A stretch of DNA of 26,728 nt from Limivivens faecihominis (lineage in GTDB: Bacteria; Bacillota; Clostridia; Lachnospirales; Lachnospiraceae). Location of the stretch: assembly GCF_020686945.1 (NCBI RefSeq), contig NZ_JAJEPR010000041.1, positions 1-26,728 on the forward strand. The letters run 5' to 3'. The notes beneath the pieces are model-generated. The model was given only the letters and a program-made list of their open reading frames with translations. It had not been told where the DNA came from and made no database searches. Positions 7,981-15,712 of the stretch are shown piece by piece. The position numbers and the translations under genes are program-made. The first letter of the stretch is position 1; each line of letters starts with the position of its first letter.

Positions 7981-8036
7981 GCTCCCTTCTAAATAAACAA
8001 GATTTTATTATTTCTCTTGTCTACTTAGAAGGGAGC
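7981..8036 (-). repeat. Hairpin B: IS left end pairing with orfA ribosome binding site
   Basis: GCTCCCTTCTAA (7981-7992) pairs with TTAGAAGGGAGC (about 8025-8036), and inner ACAAGA (7997-8002) pairs with TCTTGT (about 8014-8019). It covers the GAAGGGAG ahead of the ATG at 7973. The inner arms differ from hairpins A and C, but pairing is kept. Confidence 0.72.
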
Positions 8037-8080
8037 ATATCAATCATTGATGCGACAGCCCCGACTATAAGGAGATTTCC

Positions 8081-8533
8081 TTAACCTTCAATGGCAATAT
8101 AACCATCTTTTTCTATTTTCTCAGGTGCTTTCTTTGGCACGGACAGTTTCAGAATACCATCTTCATATTTTGCATGAATGTCTTCTTCGCTTACTGCATC
8201 GCCTACATAAAAGCTTCGGCACATGCTGCCCGCATAGCGTTCACGCCTGATATAATTACCTTCTTTATCTTTTTCATCTTTATCCAGTCCCTTTGCAGTA
8301 GAAAGTACCAGATAACCATCTTTCAGCTGTACCTGAATCTCGTCTTTCTTAAATCCCGGAAGATCGACATCCAGTTCATAGCTACCGTCTGTTTCACGGA
8401 TATCCGTTTTCATCATGTTCTGCGCATGTTTACCATAAAGCGGATTCTTCTTGCCCCAAAACTCATCGTTAAACGGGAAATTCATCCAATCATCATCAAA
8501 TAAGTTTTCTCCAAAAATACTAGGCATTAACAT
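8081..8533 (-). CDS. Hsp20/alpha-crystallin small heat-shock protein (second copy)
   Basis: 150 residues, the usual bacterial small Hsp length. The alpha-crystallin domain spans about 40-140, with 'YELDVDLPGFKKDEIQVQLK' and the typical 'GILKLSVPKK' beta strand near the end. ATP-independent holdase that keeps unfolding proteins soluble. The start ATG has GGAGA nine bases upstream. It lies 136 bases downstream of a close paralogue and shares its 5' leader and first codons almost base for base, so it arose by tandem duplication. No separate promoter is obvious. Expression probably comes from the CIRCE-controlled promoter upstream of the first copy. Confidence 0.93.
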   Translation of the reverse strand: MLMPSIFGENLFDDDWMNFPFNDEFWGKKNPLYGKHAQNMMKTDIRETDGSYELDVDLPGFKKDEIQVQLKDGYLVLSTAKGLDKDEKDKEGNYIRRERYAGSMCRSFYVGDAVSEEDIHAKYEDGILKLSVPKKAPEKIEKDGYIAIEG

Positions 8534-8614
8534 AAGTCATCTCTCCTTTTCATGACAAACAAATCTATATTCAAGTCTTTCGACTGTTACTTACAATTAT
8601 ATTTAAAGGGTACT

Positions 8615-8631
8615 GCCCGAAATCTTCGGGC
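8615..8631 (-). terminator. Weak stem-loop between the two Hsp20 genes
   Basis: GCCCGAA (8615-8621) and TTCGGGC (8625-8631) form a 7-bp stem with a 3-base loop. There is no T run after it on the minus strand, so it may attenuate transcription or protect mRNA ends rather than terminate fully. Confidence 0.4.
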
Positions 8632-8669
8632 AACACCACGAGCTTTTTATCAATCAGATGTTATCATTA

Positions 8670-9125
8670 TCATTCAATGGTTATATATTTCGGATCATTG
8701 GAAACTGGTTTTGCTTCTTTCTTCGGAACAAACAGTTTCAGGATACCATGTTTGTATTCACCTTTAATGTCTTCCTGAGTCACTTCTTCGCCTACATAAA
8801 AGCTTCGCTCGCAGGCTCCTGCGTAACGTTCACGTCTGATGTAGTGTCCCTTCTTATCTTCATCGTCTTCATCCAGACCTTTTGCTGCACTGACAGTTAA
8901 GTAACCATCTTTCAATGCAACTTTGACTTCATCTTTCTTGAAGCCAGGAACATCAACAATCAGTTCATAACCTTCCGGTTTTTCCTTAATATCTGTCTTC
9001 AGGAGATTCTGTGCTCTTCTTCCGTACAGCTTCTTTTCCGCTTTCTTCTCATCTTTGTCATCATAATAGAATGGTGTAAAGAAATCATCAAATAAGTTTT
9101 CTCCAAAAATACTAGGCATTAACAT
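8670..9125 (-). CDS. Hsp20/alpha-crystallin small heat-shock protein (first copy)
   Basis: 151 residues. The charged linker (KDEKKAEKKLYGRRAQNLLK) is followed by the alpha-crystallin domain with 'YELIVDVPGFKKDEVKVALK', 'IRRERYAGACERSFYVGEEV' and the closing 'GILKLFVPKKEAKP' motif. ATP-independent chaperone of the cytoplasm. The start ATG is preceded by AAAGGAGAT. It is the promoter-proximal gene of the pair, about 140 bases downstream of a CIRCE element, so HrcA repression and heat induction are expected. It differs from the second copy mainly in the linker and the domain interior. Confidence 0.94.
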   Translation of the reverse strand: MLMPSIFGENLFDDFFTPFYYDDKDEKKAEKKLYGRRAQNLLKTDIKEKPEGYELIVDVPGFKKDEVKVALKDGYLTVSAAKGLDEDDEDKKGHYIRRERYAGACERSFYVGEEVTQEDIKGEYKHGILKLFVPKKEAKPVSNDPKYITIE

Positions 9126-9248
9126 AAGTCATATCTCCTTTCAAAAGCTCCCTAGATCTTCACGATCCAGTCTGCTGTATTATCATTTCTAGTTCTTCGA
9201 ACATCTGGAATACCTTTTCTTTTATCTCTCTTCCTTTGTTCTATCTGT

Positions 9249-9277
9249 AATATAACACGCATTATTAGCACTGTCAA
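9249..9277 (-). promoter_or_regulatory. Sigma-A promoter of the hsp20 pair
   Basis: On the minus strand TTGACA (9272-9277) and TATATT (9249-9254) are exactly 17 bases apart. The -35 lies inside the CIRCE element, so HrcA binding would block polymerase. This leaves a 5' leader of roughly 115 bases. Confidence 0.85.
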
Positions 9278-9291
9278 GAGGTGAGTGCTAA
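9265..9291. promoter_or_regulatory. CIRCE operator (HrcA site)
   Basis: Arms TTAGCACTG and GAGTGCTAA with a 9-base spacer match the CIRCE consensus (TTAGCACTC-N9-GAGTGCTAA) at all but one position in the left arm. It overlaps the -35 of the hsp20 promoter. HrcA control is known for groE/dnaK in Firmicutes; here it appears on small Hsp genes. Confidence 0.9.
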
Positions 9292-9420
9292 TTTTTTTGT
9301 GAAGATTTTGTGAATGATTTTGTGAAACTTGTGAATGTGTTTTGTGAACGCTATAAGCCATGCAAAATGGTGAAAAAAGACGCCCTGCAAGTTTACTGTT
9401 AATGCATCAGCCTTTTAAAA

Positions 9421-9642
9421 TTAGCCAACTACTTTTCCAAAAGTTTTTAAGGTGGAGCCGGAAGTGACTTGGATAGGAGCATATTTTTTATTTAGAGAAA
9501 TAAGTTGGATACCGCAATCAGATTGATGATATTTCTTTACATAAGCATCACCATCGAGGAAAAAGACACCGATTTCTCCTTCTTCAAGAGTTTCTTGTTT
9601 ATGAATCCAGATGATCTGTCCATCCAGATAGAGAGGCTCCAT
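9421..9642 (-). pseudogene. C-terminal S24 (LexA-like) peptidase domain of a repressor, N-terminus missing
   Basis: 73 residues from the first ATG, but the frame continues upstream as NNIICGDSMEPLYLDGQI, the catalytic-serine motif of S24 self-cleaving repressors. The Ser is two residues before the annotated Met block. The general-base Lys is also visible in 'DGDAYVKKYHQ'. The DNA-binding helix-turn-helix half expected ahead of it is missing. A plus-strand protein-like frame begins where it should be. It is therefore likely a leftover of a phage or mobile-element repressor. Whether it is still translated is unknown. Confidence 0.65.
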
Positions 9643-9649
9643 ACTGTCA

Positions 9650-9873
9650 CCACATATGATGTTGTTCCGAAAGAAGAAATTGCTGAATTTGAAGAGCTTA
9701 TGCGCAAAACCATAGCTGACATTGTATCAGAAGCCAGTAGCGTTGTCTTTTGGGTGTATGTGCAGAAATATGTGAAGCACAAAACCCTAAACGAAATGCT
9801 GCAAGAATTGCCAGACGTAGGTCAATTCATCCTAGCTATGGATACCTGGTTTGAAAAACTGATGGAGAAATAA
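9650..9873 (+). pseudogene. Truncated hypothetical gene facing the S24 remnant
   Basis: The frame open from 9505 only becomes protein-like after about 9650: 'PKEEIAEFEELMRKTIADIV' then 'SEASSVVFWVYVQKYVKHKT' and 'LPDVGQFILAMDTWFEKLME'. Before that it is the antisense of the S24 domain. It is helix-rich, with one short hydrophobic stretch (SSVVFWVYV) too short for a clear membrane span. I do not recognise the family. The likely reading is that its own 5' end was lost in a deletion that joined it to the repressor remnant. An ATG at 9505 without a convincing ribosome binding site gives a formal 122-residue ORF. Confidence 0.35.
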
Positions 9874-9919
9874 TCTAGGAAAATAGTTTAAAGTTTACAT
9901 GTTATGATCATGTATGAAG

Positions 9920-9949
9920 TTGGAACAAAATAAAAGATTGTGCTATACT
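9920..9949 (+). promoter_or_regulatory. Promoter of the bile salt hydrolase operon
   Basis: TTGGAA (9920-9925), an 18-base spacer and TATACT (9944-9949), with an extended TG one base before the -10. It lies about 60 bases upstream of the hydrolase start. Confidence 0.65.
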
Positions 9950-10007
9950 ATTGTTCAAGAAAAAAACTCATTGACATATTTCAATCTATTTAGGAGGATA
10001 AACGATC

Positions 10008-10985
10008 ATGTGTACAGCAGCAACTTATAAAACAAAAGATTTTTACTTTGGACGAACCCTCGATTATGAATTCTCTTATGGTGATCAGATAGTAATTACA
10101 CCACGTAATTATGCGTTTAATTTTCGCCATGTTGGCGATATGAAAAATCATTATGCAATTATTGGAATGGCTCATGTTGCAGAGGATTATCCTTTGTATT
10201 ATGATGCTATGAATGAAAAAGGAGTGGCAATGGCAGGACTGAATTTTGTCGGAAATGCTGTTTATGCCGCGATTAAGCCAGATGTGGAAAATATTGCACA
10301 GTTTGAATTTATTCCGTGGATTTTAAGTCAGTGTTCTTCTTTAGTTGAAGTTCGCGAGCTTCTTGAACGAATTAATATTGTTAATACTCCTTTCAGCGAG
10401 CAATTGCCATTAGCACAATTACACTGGATCATTTCTGATGAGAATGAGTCAATTACGGTAGAATCTATGTCAGATGGTTTGCATATTTATGATAATCCAG
10501 TAGGAGTGCTTACGAATAATCCGCCATTTCCACAGCAGATGTTTCAACTAAATAATTATATGTATTTATCTCCTAAACAGCCCAGAAATACTTTCTGCGA
10601 AAATTTGGCTCTTGATGCATATAGTAGAGGTATGGGAGGATTAGGTCTTCCGGGAGATCTCTCATCTTCATCACGCTTTGTACGCGTAGCTTTTACAAAG
10701 GTAAATGCAATTTCAGGTGAATCAGAGGAAGAAAGCGTTAGCCAATTCTTTCACATTCTCGGATCTGTGGATCAGCAACGAGGATGTTGCGAAGTAGCGG
10801 ATGGAAAATATGAAATCACATTGTATACGTCGTGTTGTAATGTTACAAAAGGTATTTATTATTACAATACTTATGAAAACCATCAGATCAGTGCAGTAGA
10901 TATGCATGTAGAAAATCTGGATAGTGATAAAATGATTTGTTATCCAGTAATTCAAGGAGAACGAATCAACTATCAAAATAAATAA
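10008..10985 (+). CDS. Bile salt hydrolase / choloylglycine hydrolase family
   Basis: 325 residues, standard length. It begins MCTAATYKTKDFYFGRTLDY: after removal of Met, Cys2 becomes the N-terminal nucleophile. R16 and D19 correspond to the family's Arg18 and Asp21. The other active-site positions are visible as N79 (AGLNF), N170/N171 (TNNPPF) and R223 in GLPGDLSSSSRFVR. The enzyme cleaves the amide bond of glycine- or taurine-conjugated bile acids in the cytoplasm. Penicillin V acylase is the main alternative, but the GMGGLGLPGD stretch favours bile salt hydrolase. AGGAGG precedes the start by 8 bases. The alarmone synthetase starts 38 bases downstream with no terminator between, so co-transcription is likely. 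Confidence 0.9.
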   Translation: MCTAATYKTKDFYFGRTLDYEFSYGDQIVITPRNYAFNFRHVGDMKNHYAIIGMAHVAEDYPLYYDAMNEKGVAMAGLNFVGNAVYAAIKPDVENIAQFEFIPWILSQCSSLVEVRELLERINIVNTPFSEQLPLAQLHWIISDENESITVESMSDGLHIYDNPVGVLTNNPPFPQQMFQLNNYMYLSPKQPRNTFCENLALDAYSRGMGGLGLPGDLSSSSRFVRVAFTKVNAISGESEEESVSQFFHILGSVDQQRGCCEVADGKYEITLYTSCCNVTKGIYYYNTYENHQISAVDMHVENLDSDKMICYPVIQGERINYQNK

Positions 10986-11023
10986 TGTTTTGAAATCAGG
11001 GATGAGGTAGAAAGGAAAGTTCC

Positions 11024-11704
11024 ATGACAAAAGATGAAGTAAAAAAACTCAGGATGAACAGTCCGGAATCACTACAGTTTTTAAATAATGCTACAAAATT
11101 TTATAATTTAATGATGATGTATCGTTGTGCTATTCGGGAGATACAAACTAAACTTGAGGTTTTGGATGATGAATTTTCAGTTGAGAACAATCGAAATCCT
11201 ATTTCTTTTATAAAAACAAGAATTAAGAAGCCCAATAGTATTTACAATAAACTGCAGAAGATGGGATATGAATTTACAACAGAAAATATACAGACATATC
11301 TCAATGATGTAGCAGGCGTTCGAATAGTTTGTGCGTTTATTGACGATATTTATATGATATCAGATTTGATTACCCAACAGGATGATATTAAAGTTATTGA
11401 AATAAAAGATTATATAAAAAATCCAAAATCGAATGGTTATCGAAGCTATCATATGATTGTTGAAATACCAGTATTTTTTGCTAAGGGTAAAACACCTATG
11501 CGTGTAGAATTACAGATTCGAACCAATGGTATGGATTTCTGGGCAACATTGGAACATCAACTTCGCTATAAAAAAGGAATTGAAGAAATGCCTGGCTATG
11601 ATGAGATAAGTGAAGAATTACTTCATTCTGCAAGAGCTATCATTGAAGCAGATAATGAAATGCAGAGAATAAAAGACAAAATTGGTATGTTCCATGAAAT
11701 TTAG
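11024..11704 (+). CDS. Small alarmone synthetase, RelA/SpoT-like (p)ppGpp synthase
   Basis: 226 residues carrying only the synthetase domain: no HD hydrolase, TGS or ACT domain, as in RelQ/RelP (YjbM/YwaC) proteins. Key motifs are 'DVAGVRIVC' (residues 95-103), 'NGYRSYH' (137-143) and 'VELQIRTNGMDFWATLEHQL' (161-180). The enzyme transfers pyrophosphate from ATP to GDP or GTP. Helices at the end (about 190-226) resemble the C-terminal helices used for tetramer formation. It sits between bile salt hydrolase and cardiolipin synthase (gap to the latter 35 bases), so its expression is probably tied to the same envelope or bile signal. Confidence 0.9.
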   Translation: MTKDEVKKLRMNSPESLQFLNNATKFYNLMMMYRCAIREIQTKLEVLDDEFSVENNRNPISFIKTRIKKPNSIYNKLQKMGYEFTTENIQTYLNDVAGVRIVCAFIDDIYMISDLITQQDDIKVIEIKDYIKNPKSNGYRSYHMIVEIPVFFAKGKTPMRVELQIRTNGMDFWATLEHQLRYKKGIEEMPGYDEISEELLHSARAIIEADNEMQRIKDKIGMFHEI

Positions 11705-11739
11705 GGAGAAAACTGAGCAAGTAGGAAGGTGGAATATAT

Positions 11740-13299
11740 ATGAAACAAGATACTTTAGAGGGCAAAGCAAAAACAAAAAATGGGGTAAAACGGCTGTGTT
11801 TTTCCATAATCTGCATTCTTTTGGAAGTGATTTTTATTATTACTATCGTAACACGCTTGAATGAATATGCAGAAATCATAAATTTATTTACAAGGCTTTT
11901 GAGTGGGATCTTGGTTTTGGGATTGTACGCATCAAATAAGACATCCTCTATGAAAATGCCTTGGGTCATCCTAATTCTAATTTTCCCAATTATGGGTGTA
12001 GGCCTGTATTTGTTGATTGGTTTGAATGGTGGCACACATAAAATGCGTGAGCGATATGCAGAAATTGATGGCAAATTGTTACCAATGCTTCCGGACGGTC
12101 AGGAGTGTTTGAGCAGAATAAAAGAAACAATTCCGAAAGCAGGAAATATAGCAAGTTACATACAAAGAAATTCGCAGTATCCAATCTATCAGAATACGGA
12201 TATTGTGTATTTTGATGAAGCAGTGAAAGGATTAGAGGCACAGCTTAAGGATTTGGAGAAAGCACAGAAGTTTATCTTTATGGAATATCATGCGATAGAA
12301 GACGCTGAAGCATGGCATAAGATTCAAGATGTTCTGGAAGAGCGAGTAAAAGCAGGTGTGGAAGTTAGAGTATTCTACGATGATATGGGTTCTATAGGCT
12401 TTATTAACACAGATTTTGTGAAAAAGATGGAGGCAATAGGAATTCATTGCCGTGTATTCAATCCGTTTATGCCAGGTTTAAATCTGTTTTTGAACAATCG
12501 TGATCATAGAAAAATAACAGTTATTGATGGAAAAGTCGGATTTACAGGTGGATATAATCTAGCAAACGAATATTTTAATTACACACACCCGTATGGACAG
12601 TGGAAAGATACAGGTATTCGTTTAGAAGGAGATGCTGTTCAGTCGCTTACGGTGACATTTTTGGAAATGTGGAATGCAGTAAGTGATAAGGTTGCTAATG
12701 ATTCTGATTTTAGTAAATACCTTTTCCACTATGATTATGCGGCACAGCAAACTGGGTTTGTTCAACCTTATGCAGATAGCCCTATGGATAATGAGCAAGT
12801 AGGAGAAGAAGTTTATATCAGTATGATAAATAAAGCTGAAAAATATTGTTGGTTTATGACTCCATATCTAATCATAACAGATGAAATGACGCATGCGTTA
12901 TGTCTGGCTGCTAAGCGAGGGGTAGACGTAAGAATTATCACACCTGGTATCCCTGATAAAAAATTCATTTATAATATAACTCGTTCTTTTTATCATGGAT
13001 TAGTTAAACATGGTGTTCGTGTTTATGAGTGGACTCCTGGTTTCTGTCATGCAAAAATGAGTGTGGCAGATGACTGTATGGCAACTTGTGGAACAATTAA
13101 TCTGGATTATCGAAGTTTATATCACCATTTTGAAAACGGCTGTTTTATGGCAGATTGTCAGGCAGTTGTGGAAATAAAAAATGATCTGATAAGAACGATG
13201 GGAGAATGTCGTGATGTGACAGACCAATATCAAACCGGACGAAGTGCATATTTGCGACTGGGACAATTATTTATGAGATTATTTGCTGGATTGCTATAA
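11740..13299 (+). CDS. cls: Cardiolipin synthase, PLD superfamily
   Basis: 519 residues. Two N-terminal membrane segments (about 20-40 and 45-80, the latter ending 'PIMGVGLYLLIG') are followed by two PLD domains. HKD motif 1 is 'DHRKITVIDGKVGFTGGYN' (around 255) and motif 2 is 'HAKMSVADDCMATCGTINLD' (around 436), each with the expected H-x-K-x4-D arrangement. The reaction condenses two phosphatidylglycerol molecules to cardiolipin and glycerol at the membrane. The start has AGGAAGGTGG upstream. It is the last gene of the bile salt hydrolase operon, closed by the terminator at 13311-13368. Confidence 0.92.
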   Translation: MKQDTLEGKAKTKNGVKRLCFSIICILLEVIFIITIVTRLNEYAEIINLFTRLLSGILVLGLYASNKTSSMKMPWVILILIFPIMGVGLYLLIGLNGGTHKMRERYAEIDGKLLPMLPDGQECLSRIKETIPKAGNIASYIQRNSQYPIYQNTDIVYFDEAVKGLEAQLKDLEKAQKFIFMEYHAIEDAEAWHKIQDVLEERVKAGVEVRVFYDDMGSIGFINTDFVKKMEAIGIHCRVFNPFMPGLNLFLNNRDHRKITVIDGKVGFTGGYNLANEYFNYTHPYGQWKDTGIRLEGDAVQSLTVTFLEMWNAVSDKVANDSDFSKYLFHYDYAAQQTGFVQPYADSPMDNEQVGEEVYISMINKAEKYCWFMTPYLIITDEMTHALCLAAKRGVDVRIITPGIPDKKFIYNITRSFYHGLVKHGVRVYEWTPGFCHAKMSVADDCMATCGTINLDYRSLYHHFENGCFMADCQAVVEIKNDLIRTMGECRDVTDQYQTGRSAYLRLGQLFMRLFAGLL

Positions 13300-13310
13300 G
13301 AATCTGATGA

Positions 13311-13368
13311 AACGACCTTTCAAAAAACAGTTGATTTAGAAGTTAACTGTTTTTGAAAGGCCGTTTTT
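13311..13368 (+). terminator. Rho-independent terminator after cls
   Basis: A long stem (about 20 bp with one mismatch region; arms 13311-13332 and 13345-13368) contains CCTTTCAAAAA pairing with TTTTTGAAAGG. It ends in TTTTT and starts 12 bases after the cls stop. Confidence 0.88.
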
Positions 13369-13589
13369 GCTATATCTAACAGTCTGTTGTACAAAGAAGA
13401 TTTTGCATGGATAGTGATTAATACAACGGAGTAAGAAAAGCTCCTTCATATATTAGAATAAAAATATGACTGTTTCTTTAAAAAGAAGCCGGTCATATTT
13501 TTTTATGAAAAATAAATTTTGTTGAGGTTAAATTGAGATTGCCTTTGTATTGTATAAGTATGAAATAAAAAGGAAGCAGGTGATGTACA
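13369..13589 (+). other. Intergenic stretch with a second terminator and a leader
   Basis: Between the cls terminator and the PLD-like gene lie about 90 bases of unassigned sequence, a second stem-loop (13460-13504), then an AT-rich leader. TTGAGG near 13521 and TATAAG/TTGTAT-like hexamers near 13545-13556 could be a promoter, but spacing is not decisive. The gene start has GGAAGCAGGTG upstream. The double terminator suggests that a small gene or transcript once lay between; no ORF supports one now. Confidence 0.4.
13460..13504 (+). terminator. Second terminator between cls and the PLD-like gene
   Basis: AAAATATGAC (13461-13470) pairs with GTCATATTTT (about 13492-13501), with an additional TTCTT/AAGAA stem inside, ending in a run of seven T. 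Confidence 0.75.
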
Positions 13590-15023
13590 ATGAAAAAGCA
13601 TAAAATATGTAAAATCCTTCTTGTTATACTGGCATTTTTTTTATGTGTGGCTTTTTATGAATTGCTCGGAATCTGCGTTGCATATAAAAAGCAGCCGGAA
13701 GTGTCCAATACAACCAAAAAAGAAACAAAAAATGGGTCATGGAACGAATGCAGTGAAAATACAGAACGGGCAGTAATCATAGAAAAGAATCCAGAAGCGC
13801 TTTTACAAAGAGTGCGTTTGATCAAGAATGCAAAAAAGGAAATTATTCTTTCTACTTTTGCATTTCAATCCGATGAAAGTGGAAAATTGATTTTAGGAGC
13901 ACTGCATGATGCGGCAGACAGAGGTGTACATATTCGTCTGTTAGTAGATGGAATGGAGAGCTGGATTGATATGGAAGGAAATCCGTATTTCTATGGATTA
14001 TCTTCCCATGAGAATGTTGAAATTAAACTGTATAATAAGGCCAATCCGTTGAAACCATGGAAGATGATGGGTAGAATGCATGATAAATATTTGATTGCAG
14101 ATGGAAAGAGATATATTCTTGGGGGAAGAAATACATACAATTATTTCCTGGGTGATTTTCCGGGACATAAGAACTATGACAGAGACGTGTTAGTGGTTTG
14201 CGATGAACCTGAGAAAGAAAATTCAGTTAACCAGTTGTTAGAGTATTTTGAAACGATATGGGAACAAGAAGACAGTGGTTATTTTCATGACAATAAAAAA
14301 CTGGCAAATAGAAAATCTGTAAAGAACGCAGTTTTAGAGCTGCAGAACGGCTATCAGAAATATTTTGAAGAGAATAAGGAAAGAATCTGCGATACCGATT
14401 ACACGGACGAAACTTTTGAGACAGAAAAGATTGCATTAGTGTCAAATCCTATTCACACAGGTTCCAAAGAACCAGTAGTGTGGTATCAGTTGGGAGAATT
14501 GATGAAAAATGCAAAAAATCGTGTGAAGATCCACACGCCATATATTATCTGTAATGATATGATGTATAATACATGGGAGGAGATTGCAGAGAACGTTTCA
14601 GATTTTTCTATCATGACAAATTCAGTTGCGAATAATGGGAATCCATTTGGGGCTGCCGATTATGCGAAAAACAGAAATAGAATCTTAAGTACAGGAATTA
14701 ATATCTGGGAATATGAAGGCGGTTATTCATACCACGGAAAAAGTATTCTGATTGACGATGATCTGTCTGTAATCGGTTCCTTTAATATGGACATGAGAAG
14801 TGCATATCTGGATACGGAACTGATGCTTGTAATTCGCAGTAAAGATATTAATAAACAGTTGGAAGAGGGCATGATGGAATATGAAAGAGTGTCCCGCCAG
14901 GTATTGGAAGATGGAACCTATCGTGATCCATATCATGTAGAGCCAATCGAATTAACAAAGAAACGTCAGAGAAAAATATTTTTGGTACAGCATCTGCTGG
15001 GATGGGCAAGGTATCTGTTTTAA
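13590..15023 (+). CDS. Membrane-anchored phospholipase D-like protein
   Basis: 477 residues. One N-terminal hydrophobic segment (about 8-30, 'ILLVILAFFLCVAFYELLGI') serves as signal-anchor, placing the PLD domains outside. Motif 1 is 'MHDKYLIADGKRYILGGRN' (around 163) and motif 2 is 'YHGKSILIDDDLSVIGSFNM' (around 380), followed by DMRSAYLDTE. Both HxK pairs are intact. The layout differs from cls (one membrane segment, extra insert between domains), so it is a second, divergent PLD enzyme that may act on phospholipids or phosphodiester polymers of the envelope. It starts a five-gene operon; the response regulator follows after 17 bases. Confidence 0.85.
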   Translation: MKKHKICKILLVILAFFLCVAFYELLGICVAYKKQPEVSNTTKKETKNGSWNECSENTERAVIIEKNPEALLQRVRLIKNAKKEIILSTFAFQSDESGKLILGALHDAADRGVHIRLLVDGMESWIDMEGNPYFYGLSSHENVEIKLYNKANPLKPWKMMGRMHDKYLIADGKRYILGGRNTYNYFLGDFPGHKNYDRDVLVVCDEPEKENSVNQLLEYFETIWEQEDSGYFHDNKKLANRKSVKNAVLELQNGYQKYFEENKERICDTDYTDETFETEKIALVSNPIHTGSKEPVVWYQLGELMKNAKNRVKIHTPYIICNDMMYNTWEEIAENVSDFSIMTNSVANNGNPFGAADYAKNRNRILSTGINIWEYEGGYSYHGKSILIDDDLSVIGSFNMDMRSAYLDTELMLVIRSKDINKQLEEGMMEYERVSRQVLEDGTYRDPYHVEPIELTKKRQRKIFLVQHLLGWARYLF

Positions 15024-15040
15024 TAAGGAGGAAGGAAAAC

Positions 15041-15712
15041 GTGTTTCAAATATTGATTGTAGAAGATGATAAAGAATTAAGCCAGCTATTCCAAAAAGTG
15101 CTTGAGAAGAATGGATATCAAGTCAAAAGTGCATCGGATGGAGCACAGGCATTAGAAGTATTGGATAAGGAATATATTGATCTGATCATTTCTGATATTA
15201 TGATGCCGGTTATGGATGGTTATGAACTGGTGTCGGAACTCCGTTCAGCAGGATATCAGATACCGGTACTTATGATCACTGCGAAAGGTTCCTTTGATGA
15301 TATGCGCCAGGGATTTCTTTCGGGAAGTGACGATTATATGGTAAAACCGGTAAATGTGAATGAAATGGTTTTAAGAGTCGGAGCACTGCTTCGCCGTGCA
15401 CAGATACTGAATGAACACAAAATTGTGATCGGTTCAACAGAGTTTGATTATGATGCAATGACGGTTACAACTGATAAGGAAAGTCTTGTTTTGCCTAAAA
15501 AAGAATTCCTGCTTTTATATAAGCTTGCAGCTTCGCCAGGCAGAACATTTACAAAACAACAGTTGATGGATGAAGTATGGGGATACGAGACGGAGGCAGA
15601 CCCACATACGATAGAGGTACATATAGGAAGAATCAGAGAGCGTTTTAAAGATAACCCGGATTTTGAAATCGTAACAATGCGTGGAATTGGATACAAGGTG
15701 GTGAAAAAATAA
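15041..15712 (+). CDS. OmpR-type response regulator
   Basis: 223 residues from GTG at 15041, chosen because AAGGAGG lies 9 bases upstream and the receiver domain starts right there (FQILIVEDD). An ATG at 15002 is possible but lies inside the upstream gene. Receiver domain: acidic pair D9/D10, phospho-acceptor D52 ('LIISDIMMPVMDGYE'), T80 and K102 (YMVKP). A winged-helix DNA-binding domain follows (about 128-222), with 'EFLLLYKLAASPGRTFTKQQ' and 'DPHTIEVHIGRIRERF'. It is paired with the histidine kinase that starts at the last base of its stop codon. Its targets are probably its own operon and other envelope genes (inference). Confidence 0.93.
   Translation: MFQILIVEDDKELSQLFQKVLEKNGYQVKSASDGAQALEVLDKEYIDLIISDIMMPVMDGYELVSELRSAGYQIPVLMITAKGSFDDMRQGFLSGSDDYMVKPVNVNEMVLRVGALLRRAQILNEHKIVIGSTEFDYDAMTVTTDKESLVLPKKEFLLLYKLAASPGRTFTKQQLMDEVWGYETEADPHTIEVHIGRIRERFKDNPDFEIVTMRGIGYKVVKK

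Larger units (their letters stand above)
6915..8042 (-). mobile_element. Three nested IS3/IS150-type left ends without orfB
   Basis: Read on the minus strand, the block holds three IS left ends in tandem, starting at 8042, 7679 and 6996. Each begins TGATATGCTCCCTT and carries a GACA...GTGAAATAA stretch that resembles the left repeat of IS150. Each is followed by a hairpin, a ribosome binding site and an orfA start. The first orfA (98 residues) stops at TGA 7677-7679, which is the first triplet of the second left end. The second orfA (205 residues) stops at TGA 6994-6996 in the same way. The third is lost a few codons after its ATG at 6930. No orfB or right end was found in the window, so none can transpose alone. 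The three are related but not identical. Confidence 0.75.

Noticed and set aside
6937..8042. CRISPR-like or satellite repeat array
   Set aside because: There are three palindromic units, but spacing is several hundred bases and filled with orfA genes. The repeats match IS left ends.
15002..15040. ATG start for the response regulator at 15002
   Set aside because: It lies inside the upstream PLD gene without a ribosome binding site, whereas GTG 15041 has AAGGAGG and begins right at the receiver domain.
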